From: Arthrobacter mobilis
Lineage (GTDB): Bacteria > Actinomycetota > Actinomycetes > Actinomycetales > Micrococcaceae
Direction: 5' to 3'
Assembly: GCF_012395835.1 (NCBI RefSeq)
Contig: NZ_JAAZSQ010000001.1
Span: forward strand, 222,243-286,242
DNA: 64,000 nt
The notes beneath the pieces were generated by a model that searched no databases, was not told the origin of the DNA, and worked only from the letters and a program-made list of their open reading frames with translations. A program made the position numbers and the translations under genes. This document shows, in pieces, positions 42,300-50,920 of this stretch (positions within the stretch are counted from its first letter, which is position 1; every line of letters starts with the position of its first letter).

Positions 42300-43769
42300 T
42301 CAGGGCAGCGGCCAGGTGTGTACCGGCTGGTTGGTGTGCATGTTTTCCCAGTAATGGCGGGTCATCTCGGTCAGCGCGGTACTGCGGTCCAGGCCGGAGG
42401 CCTCGAGCCTGCGGAGGGCGGCGATCTGCCAGGCAGCGCCGTTCTGCTCGGACTGGGTCCGGGCACGCACCACATCCAGGTACCTGCCGATCAGGTCGCC
42501 GTCCACGCCCAGCTGCTCCAGGCCGTTGGCTGCCATTGGCAGCAGGTGCCGCAGGATCAGCTCGGTGACCGGAATGTCGCCGATGCCCGGCCAGTAGACG
42601 GAGGCCTCCAGCCCTTTCCGGGCGCAGGTCAGGAAATTGTCCGCGGCGGTCTTGAACGCCATCCGGGACCAGAGCGGCCGGTCGGCGGTCCGCAGCACGC
42701 GCACCAGGCCGAAGAAGAAGGCGGCGTTGGCGATGGTGTCCAGCACCGTGGGGCCGGCCGGCAGCAGGCGGTTCTCCAGCCGCAGGTTCGGCAGGTCTCC
42801 GTCGGGGTCGTAGATCGGCCGGTTCCAGCGGTAGACGGTGCCGTTGTGCAGCCGCAGCTCGGGCAGCAGCGGGGCCCCGGCACGGGTGCGCCCGCCGGTG
42901 CTCCGGTTCAGTTCGGGCAGCAGGGCCGGGAAGTACCGCACGTTTTCCTCGAACAGATCGAAGATGGAGGTGATCCAGCGTTCCCCGAACCAGACACGCG
43001 GGCGCACGCCCTGGTTGCGCATTTCCGGTGGCCGCGAGTCAATGGCCTGCTTGAACAGGTCGATGCGTGTCTCGTGCCAGAGCAGGGTTTCCATGAATAC
43101 CGGGGAATTCGCCGCGACGGCCACCTGCGGGCCGGCGATGACCTGGGCGGCGTTCCAGACCGGGGCGAACTCGTGCGGCTGCACCTGGATATGCAGCTGG
43201 ACGCTGGTGCAGGCCGCCTCCGGGGCAATGTTCTTGGCGTAGAAGGAGATGGACTCGATGCCGCGCAGTTCCAGCAGCACGTCCTCGCCGCGCGCCTGCA
43301 GCACCGAAGTGTTCAGCGCCGCATAGCGCCGGCCTGCGCTGAGCCAGGACATGTCCTCCACCAGGCTGCGCTTGAGCGTGGGCAGGATCCCGATCATCAG
43401 GATGTCCGCGTTCGCCGCCGCCGCGCGCTCGTCGGCCCGGTTGAGCTGGGCGCGCAGGCTGTCCTCGAGCTGCTTGAGCCCCTGGCCCGCGATCGAGAGC
43501 GCCGGGTGGTTCAGCTCGATGTTGAAAGTGCCGATCTCGGTCTGGAAGGCCGGATCCGCGATGGCCTCCAGGACGGCGGCGTTGCGCAGTGCGGGGGAGA
43601 AGTCCGCGTTGGCCAGGTTCAGTTCCAGTTCCAGGCCGATGGTCCCGGTGGCGGCGAACTGCCCGGTGGCCAGGTAACTTTCAAAGGCTTCCAGGTTTTC
43701 CAGCAGCCGCTGCCGGTACTTCGTCCGCTGCTCGCGGCTGAAGGTTTTGGACTTGACTTCGGCGCCCAT
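42300..43769 (-). CDS. Glutamate-cysteine ligase family 2 (GCS2) protein
   Basis: A 489-residue carboxylate-amine ligase. GTIGLELELNLAN is the Glu-rich ATP/metal site at the start of the GCS2 fold. Other conserved parts are EIGTFNIELNHPAL, SVQLHIQVQPHEFAPVWNAA and PRVWFGERW. The family includes YbdK-type and actinobacterial ligases that join glutamate to an amine; the exact acceptor here (cysteine or another amine) is not set. The length (about 490) is that of the long actinobacterial subfamily. It stands alone, ending at the shared hairpin with icd. Confidence 0.87.
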   Translation of the reverse strand: MGAEVKSKTFSREQRTKYRQRLLENLEAFESYLATGQFAATGTIGLELELNLANADFSPALRNAAVLEAIADPAFQTEIGTFNIELNHPALSIAGQGLKQLEDSLRAQLNRADERAAAANADILMIGILPTLKRSLVEDMSWLSAGRRYAALNTSVLQARGEDVLLELRGIESISFYAKNIAPEAACTSVQLHIQVQPHEFAPVWNAAQVIAGPQVAVAANSPVFMETLLWHETRIDLFKQAIDSRPPEMRNQGVRPRVWFGERWITSIFDLFEENVRYFPALLPELNRSTGGRTRAGAPLLPELRLHNGTVYRWNRPIYDPDGDLPNLRLENRLLPAGPTVLDTIANAAFFFGLVRVLRTADRPLWSRMAFKTAADNFLTCARKGLEASVYWPGIGDIPVTELILRHLLPMAANGLEQLGVDGDLIGRYLDVVRARTQSEQNGAAWQIAALRRLEASGLDRSTALTEMTRHYWENMHTNQPVHTWPLP

Positions 43770-43823
43770 GCTTGAGCGTAACCACGGTGGCGCGACCTTG
43801 CATAGGCCCGGCAGGGCCTGCTC

Positions 43824-44903
43824 CTAGTCCACCGCAGGGATGCGGTCGTTGACGTAGCTGACGCCGAGCTGGGCGCGCACGCCGTCGAAGAGCCGCATGG
43901 TCTTGAGCGTGTGCTCCCACGGCATGGTCGGGCTGGCGGCCAGGCCGGCCTGGATGCACCGGGTCGCCTCGCGCAGCTGGTAGGTGAAGCCGTTGCCGAT
44001 CTGCTCGAAGCGCTCGGTCCGGACGGGCCCGTGGTACTGCTCGATGACCAGTTCCGTGGGGTTGTGCAGCGGCGAATTGGTGCGCAGCCAGCCGTGCGAG
44101 CCGGCCACCGTGGCGGTGCGCGGGGACCAGGCCAGCAGCGAGGAGGTCAGCTGCGCCTGGGCGCCGGAGCTGTAAGTGAGGGTCAGGGCATTCTGGTCGT
44201 CGATGCCGTCCTCGTTCACGTGCCCGACGGCGGTGACCGTCTGCGGGTAGCCCAGCGACCCCAGGGCCCAGGTCAATGGATACACGGCCAGCTCCAGCAG
44301 GGCGCCGCCGCCGGCCGCCGGATTCCACAGCCGGGAGGACACATCGTAGGGCGCGGGGAAGCCCAGGTCCGCCTGGACCCAGTGGATGGCGCCCAGCTCA
44401 CCGGAATCGATGATCTGCCAGGCCCGGTTCAGCGCCGGCAGGAAGCGGCTCCAGATGGCTTCCATCAGGAACAGGTCGCGGGCGCGGGCGAGCTCGATCA
44501 ATTCCGCGGCCTCGCGCGCATTGATGGCCAGGGCCTTTTCACACAAGACATGCTTGCCGGCCTCGAGCGCCCGCCTGGCGATCGCGTAGTGCTGCCCGTG
44601 CGGGGTCGCCACGTAGACCACGTCCACGGCCGGGTCGGTGAAGAGCCTTTCGTAACCGCGCGTGGCGCCGTCGTCCCAATAACAGGTAGCGAAGCCGAAG
44701 CGCTCGCGGAAGTCGAGCGCGTTGGCCCGGCTGCGGGAACTGACCGCCTGCAGCACGGCGTCCTCGAGCCGGGCAATGTCCTCGGTGACGCGGCCGGCCA
44801 TCCTGCCGGTGGAGACCACGCCCCAGCGCAGCGGCCGGCCGGTGGCCTCGATGGGGCTGGGCGCTCCCGGTTCGGCGCAGGGCGGGGGCACGATGTGCGT
44901 CAT
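43824..44903 (-). CDS. Gfo/Idh/MocA-family oxidoreductase
   Basis: A 359-residue NAD(P)-dependent sugar/inositol-type dehydrogenase. The N-terminal Rossmann motif is WGVVSTGRMAGRV, and the hallmark EKALAINAREAAEL follows GKHVLCEKA (catalytic Lys). The C-terminal domain carries GGGALLELAVYPLTWA, where family members use the D/E-x-x-x-Y/H for catalysis. It resembles trans-1,2-dihydrobenzene-1,2-diol/D-xylose dehydrogenase-like proteins. ATG 44903 is taken over 44942, which would add 13 residues before the fold. Confidence 0.88.
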   Translation of the reverse strand: MTHIVPPPCAEPGAPSPIEATGRPLRWGVVSTGRMAGRVTEDIARLEDAVLQAVSSRSRANALDFRERFGFATCYWDDGATRGYERLFTDPAVDVVYVATPHGQHYAIARRALEAGKHVLCEKALAINAREAAELIELARARDLFLMEAIWSRFLPALNRAWQIIDSGELGAIHWVQADLGFPAPYDVSSRLWNPAAGGGALLELAVYPLTWALGSLGYPQTVTAVGHVNEDGIDDQNALTLTYSSGAQAQLTSSLLAWSPRTATVAGSHGWLRTNSPLHNPTELVIEQYHGPVRTERFEQIGNGFTYQLREATRCIQAGLAASPTMPWEHTLKTMRLFDGVRAQLGVSYVNDRIPAVD

Positions 44904-44974
44904 GGCTCCATCATTGCCGCCGGTGCCGCGCTCGTCCATCACCGTCCGGGGCGGCCCGGGCCGTCCCGGGGGAG

Positions 44975-45493
44975 TCAGGCGTTGGCCTCCCGGTGCACCT
45001 TGGCCAGCTCGACGTAGTGGGAAGCGTTGCGCAGCACCGACTGGTATTCCTCCTCGCTCAGCTCCCGGCGGACCTTGGCGGGCACTCCGGCGACCAGCGA
45101 GCGCGGCGGGACCTGGGTGCCTTCGAGCACGACGGCGCCGGCGGCAACCAGCGAACCCTCGCCGATGATCGCGCCGTTCATGATGGTCGCGCTCATGCCG
45201 ACCAGGCAGTTGTCCCCCACGGTGCAGCCGTGGACCACCGCCGAATGTCCGACGCTGACGCCCGCCCCGATGGTGCAGGGGAAGCCGGCGTCGGCGTGCA
45301 GGACGACGTTGTCCTGGAGGTTGCTGCCGGCACCGACCCGGATGGGGGCGGAGTCGCCGCGGACGGAGACGCCGTAGAAGGCGCTCGCCTCGGCCGCGAG
45401 GGCAACATCCCCGCTGAGTGTGGCGGTGGGAGCGACAAAGGCGGACGGATCGACGGCCGGGGTCTTCCCGGCGATGGTGATGATGTAAGCCAT
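44975..45493 (-). CDS. Gamma-carbonic anhydrase family hexapeptide-repeat protein
   Basis: A 172-residue left-handed beta-helix protein. Three zinc-ligand histidines are in place: VVLHADAG, SVGHSAVVHGC. RGDSAPIRVGAGSNLQDN and GMSATIMNGAIIGEGSLVAA are the conserved hexapeptide tiers. The C-terminal helix (LSEEEYQSVLRNASHYVELA) completes the family fold. It may hydrate CO2 or act as a PaaY-like thioesterase/accessory protein. Stand-alone gene. Confidence 0.92.
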   Translation of the reverse strand: MAYIITIAGKTPAVDPSAFVAPTATLSGDVALAAEASAFYGVSVRGDSAPIRVGAGSNLQDNVVLHADAGFPCTIGAGVSVGHSAVVHGCTVGDNCLVGMSATIMNGAIIGEGSLVAAGAVVLEGTQVPPRSLVAGVPAKVRRELSEEEYQSVLRNASHYVELAKVHREANA

Positions 45494-45574
45494 GGCTCCA
45501 AGCGTAACGGCTGGGCCCCGCCGAGCCTGCGGGGGTGGGGGGAGCCGCTGTGCGTTAGGGCCGGGGCCGGCGCC

Positions 45575-46135
45575 TCAGGGTTTGGCGACGACCAGGAACT
45601 GATAGTGCCCGCTGCCGTCGGCCAGTTCCCAGGTGGTGAACGAACGGATGTTCCCATGGGGCTCGAACAGGTTCCTGACCATCTCGTCGCTGCGCAGGCT
45701 CAGGAAGCGGCTGGTTTCCGAGGCGTGGCCTTCGGTGTCCTGCCCGGAGTGCAGCCCCACGGCGAGCGGGGCGCCGGGCTTGAGCACGCGCATGATTTCG
45801 GTCAGTACGCCGTACAGGTCCGTGTTGGCCACCTGCTCCAGCGCGTCCATGGCCCAGGCGGCGTCGAACGTCTCTTCCGCGAACGGCAGCTCGTCCGGGG
45901 TGCCGACCACTGCCTCCAGCCGGCGGGCACGGGCCCGGTGGACGTTGTCCGCGGAACCGTCCACGCCCACGTAGTTGATGCCGGCGGCCACGAAGGCCAG
46001 GCCGTCCTCGCCGATGCCGCAGCCGATTTCGAGCACCTGGTGCCGGTGCCCGGCGACCAGTTCGTCGATGAACGCGTCGCGTTCGGCGGTGCGCCGTGGA
46101 TCGGCCGGGGCGTGCTCCTGCTCCTGATAGACCAT
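45575..46135 (-). CDS. Class I SAM-dependent methyltransferase
   Basis: A 186-residue methyltransferase. Motif I is VLEIGCGIGEDGLAF, followed by the acidic residue in YVGVDGSADNVHRA, the ELPFAEETFDAAWAMDALEQ region and RVLKPGAPLAVGLHS. The substrate is unknown. It is single-gene, just upstream (on the same strand) of the carbonic anhydrase gene. Confidence 0.88.
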   Translation of the reverse strand: MVYQEQEHAPADPRRTAERDAFIDELVAGHRHQVLEIGCGIGEDGLAFVAAGINYVGVDGSADNVHRARARRLEAVVGTPDELPFAEETFDAAWAMDALEQVANTDLYGVLTEIMRVLKPGAPLAVGLHSGQDTEGHASETSRFLSLRSDEMVRNLFEPHGNIRSFTTWELADGSGHYQFLVVAKP

Positions 46136-46230
46136 GCCCAGACTCTACCGGCGGCCCGGCGGCGGCTCCATGCCGCGGCGCCGCGCCGGCGGCCGGCGGG
46201 CGGAATCGGCCGCAGGCCAGCCGCGCGGGA

Positions 46231-47112
46231 TCAGTTGAAGATGACGGTGCGGGTGCCGTCCAGCAGCACTCGGTGCTCGGCATGCCACTGCACCGCTTGG
46301 GACAGTGTCCGTGCCTCCACGTCGCGGCCCATGGCCACGAACTGTTCGGCCGACCGGGCGTGGCTGACCCGGATCACTTCCTGCTCGATGATCGGGCCCT
46401 CGTCCAGGTCCGGGGTGACGTAATGCGCGGTGGCGCCGATCAGCTTCACTCCGCGGGCATGGGCCTGGTGGTAGGGCCGGGCCCCCTTGAAGGAAGGCAG
46501 GAAGGAATGATGGATATTGATCGCCCGTCCCTGCAGGTCGGTGCACAGCTGGTTGCTCAGGACCTGCATGTAGCGGGCCAGCACCACCAGTTCGACGTCG
46601 TGCTCGGCGACCAGGGCGCGCAGCCGGTCCTCGGCCTGCGCCTTGGTGTCCGGGGTGACAGGGATGTGGTGGTACTCGATCCCGTAGAACTCGGCAAGGC
46701 CGGCCAGGTCCGTGTGGTTGGAGACGATGGCGGGAACCTCGATCGGCAGCGTGCCGGAGCGCTGCAGGAAGAGCAGGTGGTTCAGGCAATGCCCGGACTT
46801 GGAGGCCATCAGCAGGGTGCGCATCTTCTGGCCCTCGCGGTGCAGGCCCCAGTCCATCCCGAAGGACTCGGCCACCGGCTGCAGCTTCGCGTGCAGCTGC
46901 TGGTAGTCCGTCTCGGTACTCACGGCCACACGCATGAAGAAGCGCCCCGACTCCGGGCTGCCGTACTGCTGCGAATCCACGATGTTGCAGCCGGCCTCGG
47001 CCAGCACTCCGGCGACGGCGGCGACGATGCCGGGACGGTCCGCGCAGGACAGGGTCAGATTGTAGGCAATCTTGGTGCTGGGTTTGGCCGCGGCCACAGG
47101 TGCTTCTGTCAC
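46231..47112 (-). CDS. purU: Formyltetrahydrofolate deformylase PurU
   Basis: A 293-residue enzyme that hydrolyses 10-formyl-THF to formate and THF and balances the one-carbon pool. An N-terminal ACT domain (NLTLSCADRPGIVAAVAGVL) senses methionine/glycine in E. coli. The catalytic domain resembles PurN: VLARYMQVLS, then NIHHSFLPSFKGARPYHQAH (Asn, His) and TPDLDEGPI (Asp). Its presence near glyA-folD and PurN/PurH is consistent with a local one-carbon gene group. Confidence 0.95.
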   Translation of the reverse strand: MTEAPVAAAKPSTKIAYNLTLSCADRPGIVAAVAGVLAEAGCNIVDSQQYGSPESGRFFMRVAVSTETDYQQLHAKLQPVAESFGMDWGLHREGQKMRTLLMASKSGHCLNHLLFLQRSGTLPIEVPAIVSNHTDLAGLAEFYGIEYHHIPVTPDTKAQAEDRLRALVAEHDVELVVLARYMQVLSNQLCTDLQGRAINIHHSFLPSFKGARPYHQAHARGVKLIGATAHYVTPDLDEGPIIEQEVIRVSHARSAEQFVAMGRDVEARTLSQAVQWHAEHRVLLDGTRTVIFN

Positions 47113-47163
47113 GGTTCCCAGCGTAGCGGCAGGGGCCCCGTCCGAGCGAAGCGAGGGGGCGGA

Positions 47164-48276
47164 TCAGACCCCTGCCGGGACGGCCGGCGGCCCGGCGGGG
47201 GCCGCCTCGGCGCCGTCGTGCCCGGCCAGGAACCGCACGGCGGCCAGCGCCGCGGCCCGGCCGGCCCGGGTGGCCCCGATGGTGGAGGCCGAGGCTCCGT
47301 AGCCGACCAGGAAGAGTCCGGGACGTTTGGGCACGCCGACGCCGTCTGCGGCCATCCGGATACCGCCGCCGGGTTCGCGCAGGCGCAGCGGGGCCAGGTG
47401 GTCCAGCGCGGCGCGGAAGCCGGTGGCCCAGAGGATCACATCCACCGGTTCGGCCGAACCGTCGGCGAAGACCACGCCGCCGGCGGTAAGGCGCCCGAGC
47501 CGGCCGCGGGAGACCAGCACGCCGGATTCGATCCCGGCCCGGTATGCCGCAGTCAGCGGCAGCCCGGTCGAGGTGACCACGCTCAGCGGCGGCAGCCCGG
47601 CCCGGGTGCGTTCGTTGACCCTGCGTTCGACGTCGGTGCCCCAGGCGGCGTCGAACGGGACATCGGTGAACTGCGGCGGCCGGCGGGTGGACCAGAGCGT
47701 GCGGGCGCCGGCGGCGTCCAGTTGGAGCAGGAACTGCAGTCCCGAGGTGCCGCCGCCGACCACCAGCACCCGCCGGCCGCTGAACTCGGTGGCGGAGCGG
47801 AAGTCGTGGGTGTGCAGCTGGCGGCCGCGGAATGTCTCCAGGCCCGGGTACCAGGGCCAGTACGGACGGTCCCAGGTGCCGGTGCCGTTGACCACGGACC
47901 GGGCCAGCCATTCGCTGCCGGCACCGCCCACCCGCAGCAGGCCTCCGCCGGCCGCTTCGACGGCCCGGACGCGCACCGGCCGGTGGACCGGCAGTCCGAA
48001 GCGCCGCTCGTAGGCGCCGTAGTAGCGTCCGACGACGGCGGAGGCCGGCTCCTTCGGGTCCGGCCTCCCCAGCGGCAGGCCGGGCAGGTCGTGCAGCGCG
48101 TGCGCGGCGTCGAACGTCAGCGACGGCCAGCGGTGGCGCCAGGCCCCGCCGGGGCCGGCGTTGGCATCCAGCACGATATAGTCCCGTTCAGGGACCAGTC
48201 CGCGGCGCTGCAGGTGGTATGCGGCGCTCAGGCCCGCCTGCCCCGCGCCGATGACGACCGCGGCCAAGGTCTGCAT
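47164..48276 (-). CDS. FAD-dependent NAD(P)-binding monooxygenase-like protein
   Basis: A 370-residue flavoprotein of the FMO/Baeyer-Villiger-related group. It has a first dinucleotide fold (VVIGAGQAGLSAAYHLQRRG), an FMO-like motif (FRGRQLHTHDF) and a second fold for NADPH (VLVVGGGTSGLQFL), then VILWATGFRAAL near the C-terminus. It probably oxygenates a small molecule or an S/N compound. AGGAGGACCC directly precedes the ATG. It lies divergent from the riboswitch-controlled glyA. Confidence 0.87.
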   Translation of the reverse strand: MQTLAAVVIGAGQAGLSAAYHLQRRGLVPERDYIVLDANAGPGGAWRHRWPSLTFDAAHALHDLPGLPLGRPDPKEPASAVVGRYYGAYERRFGLPVHRPVRVRAVEAAGGGLLRVGGAGSEWLARSVVNGTGTWDRPYWPWYPGLETFRGRQLHTHDFRSATEFSGRRVLVVGGGTSGLQFLLQLDAAGARTLWSTRRPPQFTDVPFDAAWGTDVERRVNERTRAGLPPLSVVTSTGLPLTAAYRAGIESGVLVSRGRLGRLTAGGVVFADGSAEPVDVILWATGFRAALDHLAPLRLREPGGGIRMAADGVGVPKRPGLFLVGYGASASTIGATRAGRAAALAAVRFLAGHDGAEAAPAGPPAVPAGV

Positions 48277-48368
48277 GGGTCCTCCGCTTTTAGTTGAACT
48301 GTCAACATCTCAACGGGCCGCGGCCGGCGGATATTCCGGACTGGCCGGGCAGGCCCGGTAGGATGGTG

Positions 48369-48482
48369 CGTGCCGCGACTGGCGTTAGGTGGGGCACCAT
48401 CAGGAAGCGGCAGCAGAACGCAGCGGGGAAGCCGGCTGCGGGCCGCACAGTGCAGACCACGGATCGCACGCCTGGGCCGAGG
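48369..48482 (+). ncRNA. ZTP (pfl) riboswitch upstream of glyA-folD
   Basis: The leader contains both conserved blocks of the ZTP/ZMP riboswitch in order: CGCGACTGGCG, then AGGTGGGGCACCATCAGGAA and GCGGC, a variable region of about 60 nt with its own hairpin, and CGCCTGGGCC near 48468-48478. ZTP/ZMP, built from the purine intermediate AICAR, accumulates when 10-formyl-THF is short, and the riboswitch then raises one-carbon genes. Placement 100 nt before glyA-folD fits known pfl targets. No obvious T-tract terminator follows, so control may be translational. Confidence 0.87.
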
Positions 48483-48585
48483 GTCACGTTTTAACCGGTT
48501 GCTGCAATCTGCCGACGCATATGCGTGGGTGCGCCCGCAGCCGGTAGCCTGACCTGTAGCAGAACGCACCCACCCAGGAGAATCC

Positions 48586-49869
48586 GTGACGTCTTCCACC
48601 ACCTCTGTGACCAATCTGCCGCTATCCGAAGTTGATCCCGAAATCGCGGCAGTGCTGGAGGCCGAACTCGGCCGCCAGCGGGACACCCTTGAAATGATCG
48701 CCTCCGAGAATTTCGCGCCGCGCTCGGTGCTGGAGGTCCAGGGGTCGGTCCTGACCAACAAGTACGCCGAGGGCTACCCGGGACGGCGCTACTACGGCGG
48801 CTGCGAGCACGTGGACGTGGCCGAGAACCTGGCCATCGACCGGGTCAAGGCCCTCTTCGGCGCCGAGTTCGCCAACGTCCAGCCGCACGCCGGCGCCCAG
48901 GCCAACGCCGCGGCCCTGTCCGCGCTGATCGAGCCCGGGGACAAGATGATGGGCCTGTCGCTGGCCCACGGCGGGCACCTGACCCACGGCATGAAGCTGA
49001 ACTTCTCCGGCAAGCTCTACGAGGTGGCCGCCTACGAGGTGGATCCGAAGTCGTTCCGCGTGGACATGGACAAGGTGCGCGAACAGGCCCTGGCCGAGCG
49101 CCCAAACGTGATCGTGGCCGGATGGTCCGCCTACCCGCGCCAGCTGGACTTCGAGGCCTTCCGCTCCATTGCCGATGAGGTCGGTGCGTACTTCTGGACC
49201 GACATGGCGCACTTCGCCGGCCTGGTGGCCGCCGGCCTGCACCCGAACCCGGTGCCGCATGCCGACGTCGTGACCTCCACCGTGCACAAGACGCTGGCCG
49301 GCCCGCGCTCCGGGGTGATCCTGGCCAAGGAACAGTTCGGCAAGAAGATCAACTCCAATGTCTTCCCCGGCCAGCAGGGCGGGCCGCTGATGCACGTCGT
49401 CGCTGCCAAGGCCGTGGCCTTCAAGATTGCCGCCTCCGAGGAATTCCGCCAGCGCCAGGAGCGTGTCCTGGAAGGGGCCCGCATCCTCGCCGACCGGCTG
49501 AACGCCCCGGACGTGGCCGGTGCCGGAGTGTCCGTGCTCACCGGCGGCACCGACGTGCACCTGGTCCTGGTGGACCTGCGCAACTCGGAGCTGGACGGCA
49601 AGCAGGCCGAGGACCTGCTCCATTCGGTGGGCATCACGGTCAACCGCAACGCCGTGCCGTTCGACCCGCGCCCGCCGATGGTCACCTCCGGCCTGCGCAT
49701 CGGCACCCCGGCGCTGGCCACCCGCGGCTTCGGCGCGGCCGAGTTCGAAGAGGTCTCGGACGTTATTGCCACCGCGCTCAAGGGCGGGGCGGACACCGAG
49801 ATGCTGCGCAAGCGCGTGGCCAAGCTGGCCCAGGACTTCCCGCTGTACCCGGGACACGAGGAATGGTGA
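48586..49869 (+). CDS. glyA: Serine hydroxymethyltransferase GlyA
   Basis: A 427-residue PLP enzyme that makes glycine and 5,10-methylene-THF from serine and THF. Conserved parts are [48 protein letters not shown], and the PLP lysine Lys235 in [17 protein letters not shown] start with CAGGAGA 5 nt upstream. It is preceded by a ZTP riboswitch and overlaps folD by 7 nt. Confidence 0.97.
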   Translation: MTSSTTSVTNLPLSEVDPEIAAVLEAELGRQRDTLEMIASENFAPRSVLEVQGSVLTNKYAEGYPGRRYYGGCEHVDVAENLAIDRVKALFGAEFANVQPHAGAQANAAALSALIEPGDKMMGLSLAHGGHLTHGMKLNFSGKLYEVAAYEVDPKSFRVDMDKVREQALAERPNVIVAGWSAYPRQLDFEAFRSIADEVGAYFWTDMAHFAGLVAAGLHPNPVPHADVVTSTVHKTLAGPRSGVILAKEQFGKKINSNVFPGQQGGPLMHVVAAKAVAFKIAASEEFRQRQERVLEGARILADRLNAPDVAGAGVSVLTGGTDVHLVLVDLRNSELDGKQAEDLLHSVGITVNRNAVPFDPRPPMVTSGLRIGTPALATRGFGAAEFEEVSDVIATALKGGADTEMLRKRVAKLAQDFPLYPGHEEW

Positions 49870-50774
49870 GCGTGAACATTTACAGCAACCCACAGCCGGC
49901 CCGCATCCTCGACGGCAAGGCCACCGCGGCGGCGATCAAGTCCGAGCTCGCCGAGCGCGTGGCCGCGTTGAAGGCTAAGGGCATCACCCCGGGCCTGGGC
50001 ACCGTGCTGGTGGGCGAGGATCCGGGCAGCCAGTGGTACGTGGCCGGCAAGCACCGGGACTGCGCCGAGGTGGGCATCGAGTCCATCCGCCGCGACCTGC
50101 CGGAAAGCATCACCCAGGAAGAGCTCGAAGCGGTCCTGGACGAGCTGAACGCCGATCCGGCCTGCACCGGCTACATTGTGCAGCTGCCGCTGCCCAAGCA
50201 CATCGACACCAACCGGATCCTGGAAAGGATCGATCCGGCCAAGGACGCCGACGGGCTGCACCCGATGAACCTGGGCAAGCTGGTGCTGAACGTGAGCGAG
50301 CCGCTGGATTCGCCGCTGCCGTGCACCCCGCACGGCTGCGTGGAGCTGCTGCTGCGCCACGACATCGAGCTGAAGGGCAGGAAGGTGCTGGTGGTCGGCC
50401 GCGGCGTGACTGTGGGCAGGCCGCTGGGTTTGTTGCTGACCCGGCGCAACATCAACGCCACGGTCACGTTGGCGCACACCGGCACCGAGGACCTGTCCGC
50501 GGAACTGAACCAGGCCGACGTCGTTATCGCCGCGGCCGGCATGCCGCACATGATCAAGGCCGCGGATCTCAAGCCCGGCGTGGTGGTGCTGGATGTGGGT
50601 GTCAGCCGGGTCGAGGACGAGGAGACCGGCAAGTCCCGGGTCACCGGTGACGTGGACCCGGAGGCCCGCAGCGTGGCCGGCTGGCTGTCCCCGAACCCAG
50701 GCGGTGTGGGTCCGATGACCCGCGCGATGCTGCTGGCGAACGTGGTGGAGGCTGCCGAGCGCCAGGCGCACTGA
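49863..50774 (+). CDS. folD: Methylenetetrahydrofolate dehydrogenase/cyclohydrolase FolD
   Basis: A 303-residue bifunctional enzyme, converting 5,10-methylene-THF to 10-formyl-THF. The catalytic Tyr/Lys pair is in [12 protein letters not shown], with [26 protein letters not shown] and [11 protein letters not shown] following. The Rossmann motif is [16 protein letters not shown], and the end carries the conserved [13 protein letters not shown]. Start ATG 49863 overlaps the glyA stop, so the pair shares riboswitch control. Confidence 0.97.
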   Translation: MVSVNIYSNPQPARILDGKATAAAIKSELAERVAALKAKGITPGLGTVLVGEDPGSQWYVAGKHRDCAEVGIESIRRDLPESITQEELEAVLDELNADPACTGYIVQLPLPKHIDTNRILERIDPAKDADGLHPMNLGKLVLNVSEPLDSPLPCTPHGCVELLLRHDIELKGRKVLVVGRGVTVGRPLGLLLTRRNINATVTLAHTGTEDLSAELNQADVVIAAAGMPHMIKAADLKPGVVVLDVGVSRVEDEETGKSRVTGDVDPEARSVAGWLSPNPGGVGPMTRAMLLANVVEAAERQAH

Positions 50775-50793
50775 TTTTTACCCCGAAATTTTT

Positions 50794-50851
50794 ACCCCGA
50801 AATGGGATTCTGCTCCCGGTCCGGACCGGGAGCAGAATCCCATTTCGGGGT
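50794..50851. terminator. 58-nt perfect palindrome after folD
   Basis: Two exact 29-nt arms beginning ACCCCGAAATGGGATTCTGC with no unpaired centre. It is directly preceded by a direct repeat of TTTTTACCCCGAAA at 50775-50801. It probably ends the glyA-folD transcript. A perfect palindrome this long is unusual. Confidence 0.85.
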
Positions 50852-50866
50852 TAATCCGGGAAAAGG

Positions 50867-50907
50867 GAAGGGGGGAGGTTCCGGGATTGCCGGAACCTCC
50901 CCCCTTC
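50867..50907 (-). terminator. Terminator of the MHS transporter gene
   Basis: Exact 18-nt arms (GAAGGGGGGAGGTTCCGG) and a 5-nt loop. Read on the minus strand it is followed by CCCTTTTCC. It lies just after the transporter stop at 50921 and back-to-back with the folD terminator. Confidence 0.85.
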
Positions 50908-50920
50908 GGGGTCGGGCAGG

